A DNA stretch of 64,000 nucleotides from Lysobacter sp. MMG2 (GTDB lineage: Bacteria; Pseudomonadota; Gammaproteobacteria; Xanthomonadales; Xanthomonadaceae): positions 1,178,001-1,242,000 of the forward strand of contig NZ_JAERQY020000001.1 in assembly GCF_016735495.2 (NCBI RefSeq). The letters are read 5' to 3'. How positions within the stretch are numbered: position 1 is the stretch's first letter; each line of letters begins with the position of its first letter. Positions 50,440-59,124 of this stretch are shown here, piece after piece. The notes beneath the pieces were generated by a model that made no database searches, was not told the origin of the DNA, and worked only from the letters and a program-made list of their open reading frames with translations. Made by a program: the position numbers and the translations under genes.

Positions 50440-51652
50440 CGGCGTCCTCCGTCGATGGCGGCGGGCTTTGGGCGCGCGAAGCGGCGGCGGGCGTGGCGGG
50501 GCCGAGCTCCGCGGTCAGGGTGAAGCGATCCCGGCCGCTGGCCGGATCGGGCATCAGCGCGCCGGTGAGCGAAGGGGCGCGCCACAGCTTGGATTCCTGC
50601 AGGCGCTGGATCAGCGACGGCGCTTCGCGGCTGAGGCCGATCATCAGCAGGTTGTTGTCCTCGATGGCCAGCTTTTCCAGGTACGTGGTGTCGGGCAGAC
50701 GACGGGTGAGTTCGTCCATCACCTCCACCGCAGTCGGACGCTGCGCGCGTTCCCGGTCGAGGAAGGCCTGGCCTTCGATCAGGTCGATCAACGCCTGCCG
50801 CTGCGCGGCGGCGCTGCGTGCGGCGGCGGCCTGGCTGGCGATGCGCTGCTGGAGTTCGTCCGCGGCGGCGCGGCGGTTCTCCAGCAACTGCCACATCGTC
50901 GCCGCAACGGCGACCACCGCCACCGCGGCGAGTGCGAGATTCCAGAAGCGGAACGCGTCGCCATGGCGACGGCGCTGCGCGGGATCGAGCAGGTTGACGC
51001 CCAGCGGCGTGCCGTTCTCGGCGCACAGGTCCACGCCCGCCAGCGAGCGCGCGAGCGGGCCGAGCGCGGCCAATGGCGCGTCCAGGCGCTGGCGCGGCAC
51101 GACCACCAGTTCGGCGTCGATCAGGCCATCGCCATCGCGGCGTGCCAGCACGCGTGCGTCGTAGGCGACGGTCTCGACGGTGAAGGGCGTCTGCCGGTCG
51201 ATCTCGAAGCCCACCACGTCGCGCAGTCGCTCGCCCGCGGCGGCGGGCAACGACAGGCGACGGCGCAGGCCGGTCGCGGCCGGCAGGAGCAGCCAGCGCG
51301 GCAGGTCGGTCAGGCGCGCGGGCAGCAGGGTCGCCAGCGGATCGACCGGGGCGACGATGGCGTTGTCGTCGGGCAGGCCCAGTTGCGGCACGGTGCCCAG
51401 GTCGCGCAGGTCGCCGCCTTGCTGCAGGCGAAGCTGCACGCCATCGACTTGCAGTTGCAGCAGCAGGCGGCCCCGGTCGAAGCCGAGCACGCGCCGCACC
51501 CGCGCCGGCAGCCATGCGGCGAGGTTGTGCGCCCACCAGTGGACGAACCCGCCCGCGCCGGGCGCCAGCCGCGCGCCGAGGCGGCGCAGCGTGTCCTGCG
51601 CCCAGTCGGCGGCAGGCCGGTTTCCAGGCCGGCTTTCGCTCCTTGCGTTCAT
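50429..51652 (-). CDS. gspL: type II secretion protein GspL (XpsL)
   Basis: GspL anchors the ATPase GspE to the membrane. It has 407 residues: an actin-like cytoplasmic part (about 30-220) related to PilM (LRDVVGFEIDRQTPFTVETVAYD), a membrane helix at about 237-255 (WNLALAAVAVVAVAATMW), and a PilN-like periplasmic part with a coiled helix. The ATG overlaps the gspK stop (ATGA). Confidence 0.92.
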   Translation of the reverse strand: MNARSESRPGNRPAADWAQDTLRRLGARLAPGAGGFVHWWAHNLAAWLPARVRRVLGFDRGRLLLQLQVDGVQLRLQQGGDLRDLGTVPQLGLPDDNAIVAPVDPLATLLPARLTDLPRWLLLPAATGLRRRLSLPAAAGERLRDVVGFEIDRQTPFTVETVAYDARVLARRDGDGLIDAELVVVPRQRLDAPLAALGPLARSLAGVDLCAENGTPLGVNLLDPAQRRRHGDAFRFWNLALAAVAVVAVAATMWQLLENRRAAADELQQRIASQAAAARSAAAQRQALIDLIEGQAFLDRERAQRPTAVEVMDELTRRLPDTTYLEKLAIEDNNLLMIGLSREAPSLIQRLQESKLWRAPSLTGALMPDPASGRDRFTLTAELGPATPAAASRAQSPPPSTEDADGG

Positions 51653-52554
51653 CGCGGTGATGCTCCCTCCTCCCAGCGCAACGGCACATACGCCATGCCA
51701 GGCAGGCCCCCTCCGCCCGTGCGAACCACCGCTCGCAGCAGCGACTGCCGACCATCCGGAAGCCGTGCGCGGCTGTCGATACTATAGGTGCCGCTGCCGG
51801 CGCCGACCATGTTCGCACCTGGCAGGGCTCCGTCCACGGGAAGGCCACCGCCCGGCCCTCGCCGCTGGGCAACCAGGTCGGTGCCGTTCATCCCCATCGC
51901 GTCGAGCACCTCCGCCGAGGCATACGCCGGGTCGGGCTGGGCACGGCCACTGAAGACGGTGAGGTCCGGCTCCAGCTTCGCGTACAGCGCCGGCGTCATG
52001 CCCAGCACCTGCTGGAGTTCGGCCACGCTCTCGAAGTCGGCATCCTTGGCCCCGTAGGGCCGGCCGGCGGCTTCGTAATCGCCGTCCTCGGCGCCACCTG
52101 CGGGCTGGGTGAGCGGATCGGAGTCGCGCCAGTCGATGATCGCCGCGGCGATTCGCTCGGCCTGCTGCGGCTCGGCTCCGGCCTTGCGGACCAGAGCCGA
52201 CAGCAGGGGATGCCCGGCCTGGTTGAGATCGACCTTGCCGTTCTCGTCGACGATCTTCACTTCCACCTGCGCATCGCCGAAACGCCAGCGGTAGGGGCGT
52301 CCGTCGGGCTTCCATTGCAGGCGCGGATCGGTGAGCGGAATGCGGGTCAGCGCGTATTCGAGCCCGGCGCGCGAGGCGTTGGACGCGACCAGCCCGCGCA
52401 CCAGCACGCGCCCCTGCAAGGCCTCCACGCGCGCGGCGAGGGCGAAGCCGCCGATCAGCGCCGTCAGCAGCACGATCAGCCACAGCACCAGGATGAGCGC
52501 CGCACCGCGCGACGCGGCGCCACGCACGGGAACTGGGGTACGCGCGCGACTCAT
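51649..52554 (-). CDS. gspK: type II secretion minor pseudopilin GspK (XpsK)
   Basis: GspK caps the pseudopilus tip with GspI and GspJ. It has 301 residues; after a basic leader (about 18 residues) comes the prepilin helix RGAALILVLWLIVLLTALIGGFAL. Instead of Glu at position 5 it has Leu/Ile, as GspK proteins do. It is larger than the other pseudopilins, with inserted helical domain (DWRDSDPLTQPAGGAEDGDY). ATGA overlap with gspJ. Confidence 0.93.
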   Translation of the reverse strand: MSRARTPVPVRGAASRGAALILVLWLIVLLTALIGGFALAARVEALQGRVLVRGLVASNASRAGLEYALTRIPLTDPRLQWKPDGRPYRWRFGDAQVEVKIVDENGKVDLNQAGHPLLSALVRKAGAEPQQAERIAAAIIDWRDSDPLTQPAGGAEDGDYEAAGRPYGAKDADFESVAELQQVLGMTPALYAKLEPDLTVFSGRAQPDPAYASAEVLDAMGMNGTDLVAQRRGPGGGLPVDGALPGANMVGAGSGTYSIDSRARLPDGRQSLLRAVVRTGGGGLPGMAYVPLRWEEGASPR

Positions 52555-53198
52555 TGCGTCTGCACCGGCGCGGCGAAACTGCTGAAGGCCGGCGCCAGCG
52601 GCAACGCGACCACCACCGGCGGCCAGGCGGCGCCGTTGCGATCGATCATCGTGACCTCGACCAGCAGCGGCAGTTGTTCGCTTGCCTCCCACTTGTCGAG
52701 CCACTCGCCCAGGCGTCCTTCCTCGTCCAGCGCGCGGTAGCGGAAGCGCGCTTCACGCAGTCCATCGACCAGCACTTCCGGCGGTCGTGCGTCGCGTTCC
52801 TCCACGGTCTTGCCGGCTAGCACCATGTTCAACGCCAGCGTCATGCGGACTCCGTCGCCGTCGTCCTCGACGGTGAAGTCGTGCAGATACGGGCCGCCGC
52901 GGCCGAGGTAGTCCGGCAGATCGGCGACGAAACGCATGCGCTCGGGCTCGCCGATGAAGCGCACCGCCACCGCGCGCGATTGGTCGAAATCGAAACCGAC
53001 CGGACGCGAGCCGGTGATGCGCGTGCGCAGGAAACCTTCGACCGCGCGCATGCGCTCGCTGCGATCGGCCATCGCCTCGCCCCGCGCCGCGGTGCGCGTG
53101 GCGGCGCCGAGCGTGGCGAACGCCAGCGCCAGACCGGCCACGAGCAGCACCATCGCGATCAGCACCTCGATGAGCGTGAAGCCGTGCGCGCGCCTCAT
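52551..53198 (-). CDS. gspJ: type II secretion minor pseudopilin GspJ (XpsJ)
   Basis: A pseudopilin of the tip complex, 215 residues. The leader MRRAHG is cut before the methylated Phe: G-FTLIEVLIAMVLLVAGLALAFATLGAAT, with Glu5 present. The C-terminal beta domain includes RFRYRALDEEGRLGEWLDKWEA. Overlaps gspI and gspK at ATGA junctions. Confidence 0.94.
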   Translation of the reverse strand: MRRAHGFTLIEVLIAMVLLVAGLALAFATLGAATRTAARGEAMADRSERMRAVEGFLRTRITGSRPVGFDFDQSRAVAVRFIGEPERMRFVADLPDYLGRGGPYLHDFTVEDDGDGVRMTLALNMVLAGKTVEERDARPPEVLVDGLREARFRYRALDEEGRLGEWLDKWEASEQLPLLVEVTMIDRNGAAWPPVVVALPLAPAFSSFAAPVQTQ

Positions 53199-53617
53199 GG
53201 CAGCGAGCCCCCGCTGCCGGCCGCGGCGATGCGCAGCGTGCGCAGTTGCAGGCGCTGGTTCGGGCCGTCTCCCCACTGCATCGCCAGGGTGATCTCGAAC
53301 AGTTCCGGCGCGGCCATCGCCATCGGTTGGTTACTCGCGGCCACGGCGGCATCGCGCCAGGGCGACACACGCAACTGCCAGCGGTAGCGGCCTTGCTCGA
53401 ATTCGCCGTCGCGCTGGCCGGCGGCGATGCGTTCGCCCACGCCGACCTGGTCCATCAGCGACTGCGCATACAACGCCGCGCGTCCTGCATCGCTCGACAC
53501 GCGCACCTGCCGCGCCGCGCCCGAGAGAATGCCCAGCAACAACGTCAGCGCCATCGCCAGCAGGGCGAAGGCGACGATCACTTCCAGCAACGTGTAACCG
53601 CGTTGGGCGCGTCTCAT
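53195..53617 (-). CDS. gspI: type II secretion minor pseudopilin GspI (XpsI)
   Basis: A small pseudopilin of 140 residues with leader MRRAQRG and helix YTLLEVIVAFALLAMALTLLLGILSGA. The first residue after the cut is Tyr rather than Phe, and Glu5 is present. Overlaps gspH by ATGA. It forms the tip with GspJ and GspK. Confidence 0.94.
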   Translation of the reverse strand: MRRAQRGYTLLEVIVAFALLAMALTLLLGILSGAARQVRVSSDAGRAALYAQSLMDQVGVGERIAAGQRDGEFEQGRYRWQLRVSPWRDAAVAASNQPMAMAAPELFEITLAMQWGDGPNQRLQLRTLRIAAAGSGGSLP

Positions 53618-54069
53618 TGCGACACCTGCGCGCGCTTGAGCTTCACTTCACCGGTCAGCCAGGCGACGTCGATGTTCCATGCCGCCTTGCGCGCACCCAG
53701 TTGCACGCGACCGCCGGTGCTGGCGCCGTCGGGAAAGAACACGATCGCCCCTTCGCTGCGCCTGGGCTGGACTTCGCGCGCGCCGGTGAAGGTGATGCGC
53801 AGGTTTGGCGGAATGTCGCCGCTGCGGCCCATCGGCGCGGTCCACGCGTGTTTGGCCGGATCCAGCGTGAACCGCTGCGGCTGTCCGGTGGCGATGGCGT
53901 GCGTGCGTGTGAAGCGCAACGCCGCCGCCACCGTCTTGGCTTGCGAGCGCAGTTGCAGGCCTTCGCGTCCGCCGCTCATTGCCGACAGGGCGAGCACGCT
54001 GATCGCGGCGATCAGCGCGATCACCAGCAGCATCTCCAGCAGGGAAACGCCGCGTGCCCGACGATGCAT
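53614..54069 (-). CDS. gspH: type II secretion minor pseudopilin GspH (XpsH)
   Basis: A pseudopilin of 151 residues. Leader MHRRARG, then VSLLEMLLVIALIAAISVLALSAM; Glu5 present, Val1 instead of Phe. The GspH domain follows (AKTVAAALRFTRTHAIATGQPQRFTLD). It lies 24 bp after gspG and overlaps gspI. Confidence 0.93.
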   Translation of the reverse strand: MHRRARGVSLLEMLLVIALIAAISVLALSAMSGGREGLQLRSQAKTVAAALRFTRTHAIATGQPQRFTLDPAKHAWTAPMGRSGDIPPNLRITFTGAREVQPRRSEGAIVFFPDGASTGGRVQLGARKAAWNIDVAWLTGEVKLKRAQVSQ

Positions 54070-54093
54070 GGGAAGACCCCGGACCTGTCTGGC

Positions 54094-54528
54094 TTACTCG
54101 TACTTGATGTCGCCGTCGACGCTGGTGCCGCCGGGCTTGCCGTCCTTGCCCAGGCTGACCAGGTCGAACGGTCCGCTCTCGCCCGGCGCGCGGTACTCCA
54201 GCGCGTGGCCCCACGGATCCTTCAATTCCGCCGGCTTGGCATACGGACCCAGCCAGCCGTTGACGTCGCTGGGCTGGGTGACCAGTTCATCCAGCGCGGT
54301 CGGCAGGCGCCCGGTGTCCATCTGGAACGACTCGATTTTGCCCGCCATCGTCTGCACCTGCGCCTTGGCGATGTTGTAGTCGCCACGGTCCTTGCCACCG
54401 AGCACGCGGCTGCCGACGAAGGCCAGCACCGCACCGATCAGCACGATCACGATGATGATCTCGATCAGGCTCATGCCGCGCTGGCGGGCGGACGACGGCG
54501 AACGGGTCAAAGAGCGGCGATTGCGCAT
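54094..54528 (-). CDS. gspG: type II secretion major pseudopilin GspG (XpsG)
   Basis: The main subunit of the pseudopilus, 144 residues. The leader of about 18 residues ends RQRG, then MSLIEIIIVIVLIGAVLAFVGSRVLG; position 1 is Met, with Glu5 present. The C-terminal domain has the calcium-loop motif ending in ...GPFDLVSLGKDGKPGGTSVDGDI. It is separated from gspF by 133 bp, the largest gap in the operon apart from the GIY-YIG insertion, and AAGGAA precedes its ATG. Confidence 0.95.
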   Translation of the reverse strand: MRNRRSLTRSPSSARQRGMSLIEIIIVIVLIGAVLAFVGSRVLGGKDRGDYNIAKAQVQTMAGKIESFQMDTGRLPTALDELVTQPSDVNGWLGPYAKPAELKDPWGHALEYRAPGESGPFDLVSLGKDGKPGGTSVDGDIKYE

Positions 54529-54661
54529 GTGGGTTCCTTGTCGAAAGGCGTCCGGGGTGAACGTGGGTCGAATGATGATCGCAAAGCAGGGGTATCAGGG
54601 TGACTGCGCGGGACGGCGTTCAGTTCCATGACTGCGCAGAACGCTTGCCGCGTGAGCGCGA

Positions 54662-55879
54662 TCACCCTATCGCATTGGTCAGTCCATACAGCGGCATCAG
54701 CACGGCCATGACGACGATGCCGACGACCGCGGCCAGCACGATCGTCACCACCGGCACCAGCGCCGCCAACATGCGGTCGAGCGCGAGCGAGGTTTCCTGC
54801 TCGAACGTCTCGGCCGTCTTCACCAGCATCGCGTCCAGCGCACCGGACTCCTCGCCCACCTGGATCATCTGCAGTGCCAGGCGAGGGAAGCGCTTGCCGC
54901 GTCCGAGCGCGGTGGACAGCGCGATACCGTTCTTTACTTCCTGCGCCGCCGCTTCCACGTCCGCCGCCAGCACGCGGTTGCCCAGCACGTTGCGGCCGAT
55001 GCCCAGCGCGGTGATCAGCGGCACGCCGTTGCGCACCAAGGTTCCGAGCGTGCGCGCCAGGCGCGCGGTCTCGGCCTTGGCCACCAGGCCGCCGACGAAG
55101 CGTCGCTGCAACAGCCACGCATCGAAGGCTTCGCGGAATACCGGATCGCGGCGCTTGCGGTCAAACCACCACAGCGCCAGCGCGGGCAATGCCAGCAGCA
55201 CGATCCACCAGTCGCGCACGAACAGGCCGATGCCGAGCACGATGCGGGTGAACAGCGGCAGCTCGGCGTCGAGGCTTTCGTACATCGCGCCGAACTGCGG
55301 GACCACGTAACCGAACAGGAACAGCAGGCTGCCGCCAACCATCACCAGCAGGATCGCCGGATAGATCAGCGCGTTGACGACCCTGCCTTGCAGGGCGCGC
55401 GTGCGTTCCAGGTAATCGGCCAGGCGCGCGAGGGTTTCCTGCAGGCTGCCGCCGGCTTCGCCCGCGCGCACCATGTTCACGTACAGGCGCGAGAACGTGC
55501 CGTGCTGGCGTTCCAGCGCCGCAGACAGCGAACTGCCGCCGCGCACGGCATCGCGCACGTCGCCGATGGTGCGGCGTGCGGCCTCGTCTTCGGGCAACTC
55601 GAGCAGGATCGTCAGCGCGCGATCGAGCGGCTGGCCCGCACCGAGCAAGGTCGCCAGCTGCTGGGTGAACTGCACCAGGCGTGCGCCCGCGAACGGCCTG
55701 GGCTTGAACAGCGTGCGCCACGTCGAAGCGCCCGACGCCTCGCTGGCGAGTTTCGCCTCCACCGGCAGATGCCCCTGCTCCTGCAATCGCGCGACGACTT
55801 CGGCGCTCGTGCCGGCTTCCATCTGGCCGTCGAGCAGTTCGCCGCGCGGGTTGAGCGCCTTGTAGTGGTAGAGGGGCAT
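54662..55879 (-). CDS. gspF: type II secretion inner-membrane platform protein GspF (XpsF)
   Basis: GspF is the polytopic platform protein that couples the ATPase to pseudopilus assembly. It has 405 residues and two GspF domains: FTQQLATLLGAGQPLDRAL...YVNMVRAGEAGGSLQETLARLADYLE and ARTLGTLVRNGVPLITALGI...MIQVGEESGALDAMLVKTAETFE, with three membrane segments. No clear ribosome-binding site is seen: the ATG is eight bases from a nine-copy 7-bp tandem repeat that fills its leader. Confidence 0.96.
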   Translation of the reverse strand: MPLYHYKALNPRGELLDGQMEAGTSAEVVARLQEQGHLPVEAKLASEASGASTWRTLFKPRPFAGARLVQFTQQLATLLGAGQPLDRALTILLELPEDEAARRTIGDVRDAVRGGSSLSAALERQHGTFSRLYVNMVRAGEAGGSLQETLARLADYLERTRALQGRVVNALIYPAILLVMVGGSLLFLFGYVVPQFGAMYESLDAELPLFTRIVLGIGLFVRDWWIVLLALPALALWWFDRKRRDPVFREAFDAWLLQRRFVGGLVAKAETARLARTLGTLVRNGVPLITALGIGRNVLGNRVLAADVEAAAQEVKNGIALSTALGRGKRFPRLALQMIQVGEESGALDAMLVKTAETFEQETSLALDRMLAALVPVVTIVLAAVVGIVVMAVLMPLYGLTNAIG

Positions 55880-55887
55880 TGTCGGCC

Positions 55888-55953
55888 GGGATTCGGGATT
55901 CGGGATTCGGGATTCGGGATTCGGGATTCGGGATTCGGGATTCGGGATTCGGG
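55888..55953. repeat. nine tandem copies of a 7-bp unit upstream of gspF
   Basis: GGG followed by nine perfect copies of ATTCGGG (55891-55953). On the gspF strand the unit is CCCGAAT. It lies between the gspF start and the REP at 55975. Perfect short tandem arrays of this kind tend to change length by slippage. Confidence 0.95.
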
Positions 55954-55974
55954 TAGAGCGTATCTGTGTTGCAC

Positions 55975-56408
55975 GTCATTCCCGCGAAAGCGGGAATCCA
56001 GTGACTTCCTTGCGCCTCAGGTCGCTTGATCGCCGCTTTGGCGAGGATGACGAATAGGCGATTGCGCGCCTGTCATCTCCGGCCACAAGTCACGCCAATA
56101 GGGATTGCCCGCCTCGACAAGCCCGATCTTCCATTGCCGCCGCCACTTCTTGATCTGCTTCTCGCGTGTGATTGCCGACTCCATCGTCTCGTGCGCTTCG
56201 TACCAGACCAGACGAGTCACTTCATACCGATCACTGAACCCCTCGACTACATGCTCGCGGTGCTGCCAGATGCGCTTGACTGGATCGCTCGTCACGCCCA
56301 GGTACAAGGTGCCGTTTCGACCACTCGCCAGGAGATAAACGCAAGGCTGCCTTTCCATTCTCGTCCGTGAAAGATAAGTCGCTGGATTCCCGCTTCCGCG
56401 GGAATGAC
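55975..56408. mobile_element. REP-bounded GIY-YIG cassette (candidate)
   Basis: A 434-bp unit made of a GIY-YIG nuclease gene bounded by two 27-bp REP-like palindromes in inverted orientation (55975-56001 and 56382-56408), which differ at a single base. It interrupts the otherwise tightly packed secretion operon between gspE and gspF. Mobility is inferred from structure; no target duplication was recognised. Confidence 0.55.
56017..56358 (-). CDS. GIY-YIG nuclease family protein
   Basis: A 113-residue single-domain GIY-YIG protein, the UvrC/YhbQ/Slx1-like type. The motif is visible as CVYLLASGRNGTLYLGVTSDPVKRIWQHR (Tyr8, Tyr19, Arg29, His33), with the metal Glu expected in the TREKQIKKWRR helix. 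The last dozen residues run towards the REP. Its ORF is wholly inside the REP pair at 55975-56001 and 56382-56408. No secretion role is expected; it may nick DNA. Confidence 0.85.
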   Translation of the reverse strand: MERQPCVYLLASGRNGTLYLGVTSDPVKRIWQHREHVVEGFSDRYEVTRLVWYEAHETMESAITREKQIKKWRRQWKIGLVEAGNPYWRDLWPEMTGAQSPIRHPRQSGDQAT

Positions 56409-56446
56409 GTGAGGGGATGACTACGCTCCCAACGACATCAGTACGC

Positions 56447-58168
56447 TCACGCATCCTCCGTAACGCGCAAAACCTCCTCGATCGTCGTCTCCCCGCGCAG
56501 CGCCTTGGCGATGCCGTCCTCGTACATCGTGCGCATGCCGTGCTGGCGCGCGATCTGCTCGATCTCGCCCATGCCCGCATGACGCATCACCGCGCGGCGC
56601 AGCTCGTCGTTCATCACCAGGAATTCCATGATCGTCGTGCGACCGTGATAGCCGGTCGTCGACAGCGGCGACGGCATCGGGTGGTACAGGAAGATCTCGC
56701 CTTCGGGCTGGTAGCGGCGCAGGTTGAACTTCTCGATCTCTTCCGGCGAGGCCGGATAACGCCGTGCATGCGTCGGCTCCAGGCGGCGCACCAGGCGCTG
56801 GGCGAGGATGCCGTTGACGGTGGAGGTGAGCAGGTAATCCTCCACGCCCATGTCGAGCAGGCGCGTGATACCGCCGGCGGCGTTGTTGGTGTGCAGCGTC
56901 GACAGCACCAGGTGGCCGGTCAGCGCGGACTGGATCGCGATGCGGCACGTCTCCAAGTCGCGCATTTCGCCGATCATGATGATGTCGGGGTCCTGTCGCA
57001 CGATGCTGCGCAGCGCATGGGAGAAATCCAGCCCGATCTGCGGTTTCGCCTGGATCTGGTTGATGCCTTCGATCTGGTATTCCACCGGATCTTCAACGGT
57101 GATGATCTTGACGTCCGGCGTGTTGAGCTTGCTCAGCGCGGTGTACAGCGTGGTCGTCTTGCCCGAGCCGGTCGGGCCGGTGACGAGCAGGATTCCGTGT
57201 GGCTGGTCCAGCACTTTCTGGAACTGCGGCAGGAACGCGTCGGTGAAGCCCAGCCGCTTGAAATCGAAGACGACGGTTTCGCGATCCAGCAATCGCATCA
57301 CCACGCTTTCGCCGTGCGCGGTCGGCACGGTGCTTACGCGCAAGTCCAGTTCCTTGCCCTGCACGCGCAGCATGATGCGGCCGTCCTGCGGCAGGCGGCG
57401 TTCGGCGATGTTGAGCTTGGCCATGATCTTGATGCGGCTGATCACGGCGGCGGTGAGATTGGCCGGCGGGCTTTCGCCTTCGCTGAGCACGCCGTCGATG
57501 CGGTAGCGCACCTTCAGACGATTCTCGAACGGCTCGATGTGGATGTCGGAGGCGCGCAGTTCGACGGCACGCTGGATGATCAGGTTCACCAGTCGGATCA
57601 CCGGCGCTTCGGACGCGAGGTCGCGCAGGTGCTCCACGTCGTCGAGGTCGCCCCCGGCGCCCTCGCCTTCGGCCGTTTCCACGATGGCACCCATCGCGCT
57701 GCGGCCCTGGCCGTACCAGCGTTCGACGAGGTCACCGATTTCCGAACGCAGCGCCACCGCCGGGCGGATGTCGCGGCCGGTGGCCAGGCGCAGGGCATCG
57801 AGCGTGTAGAGGTCCTGCGGATCGGCCATGAGCACGTCGACCGCGCTGTCGCTCTCGCCGACCGGACAGACGGCGAACTGCTTCATGAAGCGCATGGACA
57901 GCGTGACGCCTTCCGGTGGCAGCTCCGGCGCGTCCTTCACGCTGACCAGCGGCAGGCCAAGGACCTCGGCGCAGGTTTCGGCGTGGTCGCGCTCGGACAC
58001 CAGGCCCAGTCGCGCCAGCAATGCGAGCAGGCTGCCGCCCGTCTCGTCCTGCAGGCGGCGCGCGCGGACGAGGTCGGCGTCCTTGAGGCGTCCTCTGGCG
58101 AGCAGCGCATCGACGATGCGTTCCTCGGCGGCGGAGGCCATGGCGATGTCGTGGGCGACTGCGTTCAC
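56447..58168 (-). CDS. gspE: type II secretion ATPase GspE (XpsE)
   Basis: GspE is the cytoplasmic hexameric ATPase powering pseudopilus assembly. It has 573 residues from GTG 58168; ATG 58141 is possible. The N1E/N2E domains lead to VIRLVNLIIQRAVELRASDIHIEP (about 190-212). Walker A GPTGSGKTTT is at 331-340, the Asp box ITVEDPVEYQ and Walker B/His boxes RQDPDIIMIGEMRD and TGHLVLSTLHTN follow. The tetracysteine zinc motif normally near 460-510 is missing: that stretch has no Cys (RRLEPTHARR ... STTGYHGRT). It is the first gene of the operon. Confidence 0.96.
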   Translation of the reverse strand: MNAVAHDIAMASAAEERIVDALLARGRLKDADLVRARRLQDETGGSLLALLARLGLVSERDHAETCAEVLGLPLVSVKDAPELPPEGVTLSMRFMKQFAVCPVGESDSAVDVLMADPQDLYTLDALRLATGRDIRPAVALRSEIGDLVERWYGQGRSAMGAIVETAEGEGAGGDLDDVEHLRDLASEAPVIRLVNLIIQRAVELRASDIHIEPFENRLKVRYRIDGVLSEGESPPANLTAAVISRIKIMAKLNIAERRLPQDGRIMLRVQGKELDLRVSTVPTAHGESVVMRLLDRETVVFDFKRLGFTDAFLPQFQKVLDQPHGILLVTGPTGSGKTTTLYTALSKLNTPDVKIITVEDPVEYQIEGINQIQAKPQIGLDFSHALRSIVRQDPDIIMIGEMRDLETCRIAIQSALTGHLVLSTLHTNNAAGGITRLLDMGVEDYLLTSTVNGILAQRLVRRLEPTHARRYPASPEEIEKFNLRRYQPEGEIFLYHPMPSPLSTTGYHGRTTIMEFLVMNDELRRAVMRHAGMGEIEQIARQHGMRTMYEDGIAKALRGETTIEEVLRVTEDA

Positions 58169-58350
58169 GCTCTCCAGGTCGTTGCCGACCTCCTCCGCTG
58201 TGGTCCCGCCGACTTTAGCAGGCAGGCGTCGACGTTAGCGCGCACGCGGCAGGGCCCGGTGCACCGATTGAGACATTCACCGCACCCGCCCCCATTGGCG
58301 CCGCAGGCACTGCTTGCGTAGGCTCTCCCCATTCACCAGGGGAAACACGC

Positions 58351-58884
58351 ATGAAGACCTCTCTCGCGGCCGTCGCGGCCGTGATCGTGTTCGTCGCGGG
58401 CGCCGGCGTCGGCTACACCGCACAGAAGCAGCAGCGCACCGCCACCGCGATGTACCACGCGAAGGAGAACCAGGACGCCGCCCGCGAACTGCTCGCCGTT
58501 GCCCGCATCCAGGCCGGCAAGGGCAGTTGGGAGCAGATCGCGGTGGGCCGCGTCTATTACCTGGGCGGCTACAAGCCGGACGGACAGGCGATCTTCGACG
58601 CGATCCTCGCCGGCAAGCACGAGGACAGCGACGTCTACCGCATCGCCCGCGTCTACAGCGAGGCCGGCGAATGGGACAAGGCGAAGGACCTGTTCCAGCG
58701 CTACTTCAAGGGCACCGACGACGATGCCGCCGCCTACGCCGAAGTCGGTGCGCTGTATCTGCTGAAGGGCGACCGTCAGACGGCCGAGCAGATGTTCGAC
58801 CGCTCGGTGGCGATCGAACCGGAAGACCTGTGGGCGACGCTGCACATCGCCGGTGCGTACCTCAATGTGAGGCCGCAGGAGTAA
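58351..58884 (+). CDS. exported TPR-repeat protein
   Basis: A 177-residue protein with an N-terminal hydrophobic segment (MKTSLAAVAAVIVFVAGAGVGYTA, about 4-23), probably a signal or anchor, followed by three to four helical pairs of the tetratricopeptide type (about 40-170; for example AAAYAEVGALYLLKGDRQTAEQMFDRSVAIEPED). CAGGGGAA precedes the ATG. It is divergent from gspE with a 182-bp gap; a link with secretion is possible but not shown. No specific homologue recognised. Confidence 0.8.
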   Translation: MKTSLAAVAAVIVFVAGAGVGYTAQKQQRTATAMYHAKENQDAARELLAVARIQAGKGSWEQIAVGRVYYLGGYKPDGQAIFDAILAGKHEDSDVYRIARVYSEAGEWDKAKDLFQRYFKGTDDDAAAYAEVGALYLLKGDRQTAEQMFDRSVAIEPEDLWATLHIAGAYLNVRPQE

Positions 58885-59090
58885 AGGGAGCTTCCTTCTC
58901 TCCTTGGGGCGACCGTAGGAAGTGCAGAGCTGAGAAGGTGGTGCGAAGCGCCGAAAGAGGGACGCGCAAAGCGCGGGCTTTCCGTCGTCGCCCCTCTCCC
59001 TGGCCGCCTTCGGCGGCCTGTCCCTCTCAGCTCTGCACTCCCTACGGTCGCTTCAAGGCGAGAGGGATGGCACTTCCCTTGCTACAGCCG
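58884..59090. repeat. large imperfect palindrome between the TPR gene and purL
   Basis: The left arm (about 58896-58938, CTTGGGGCGACCGTAGGAAG then TGCAGAGCTGAGA) and the right arm (about 59023-59066) match over about 40 bp with few differences. The loop holds GGCCGCC/GGCGGCC and GCGCGCAAAGCGCG-type small hairpins. It could be a MITE-like element or a shared terminator for the two convergent genes. Confidence 0.8.
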
Positions 59091-59124
59091 CTTCCATTGC
59101 GGCTGACATAGCGAAGGACGCCGC

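Noticed and set aside
55888-55953. Tandem array considered as a CRISPR
   Set aside because: The unit is 7 bp with no spacers and no cas genes nearby.
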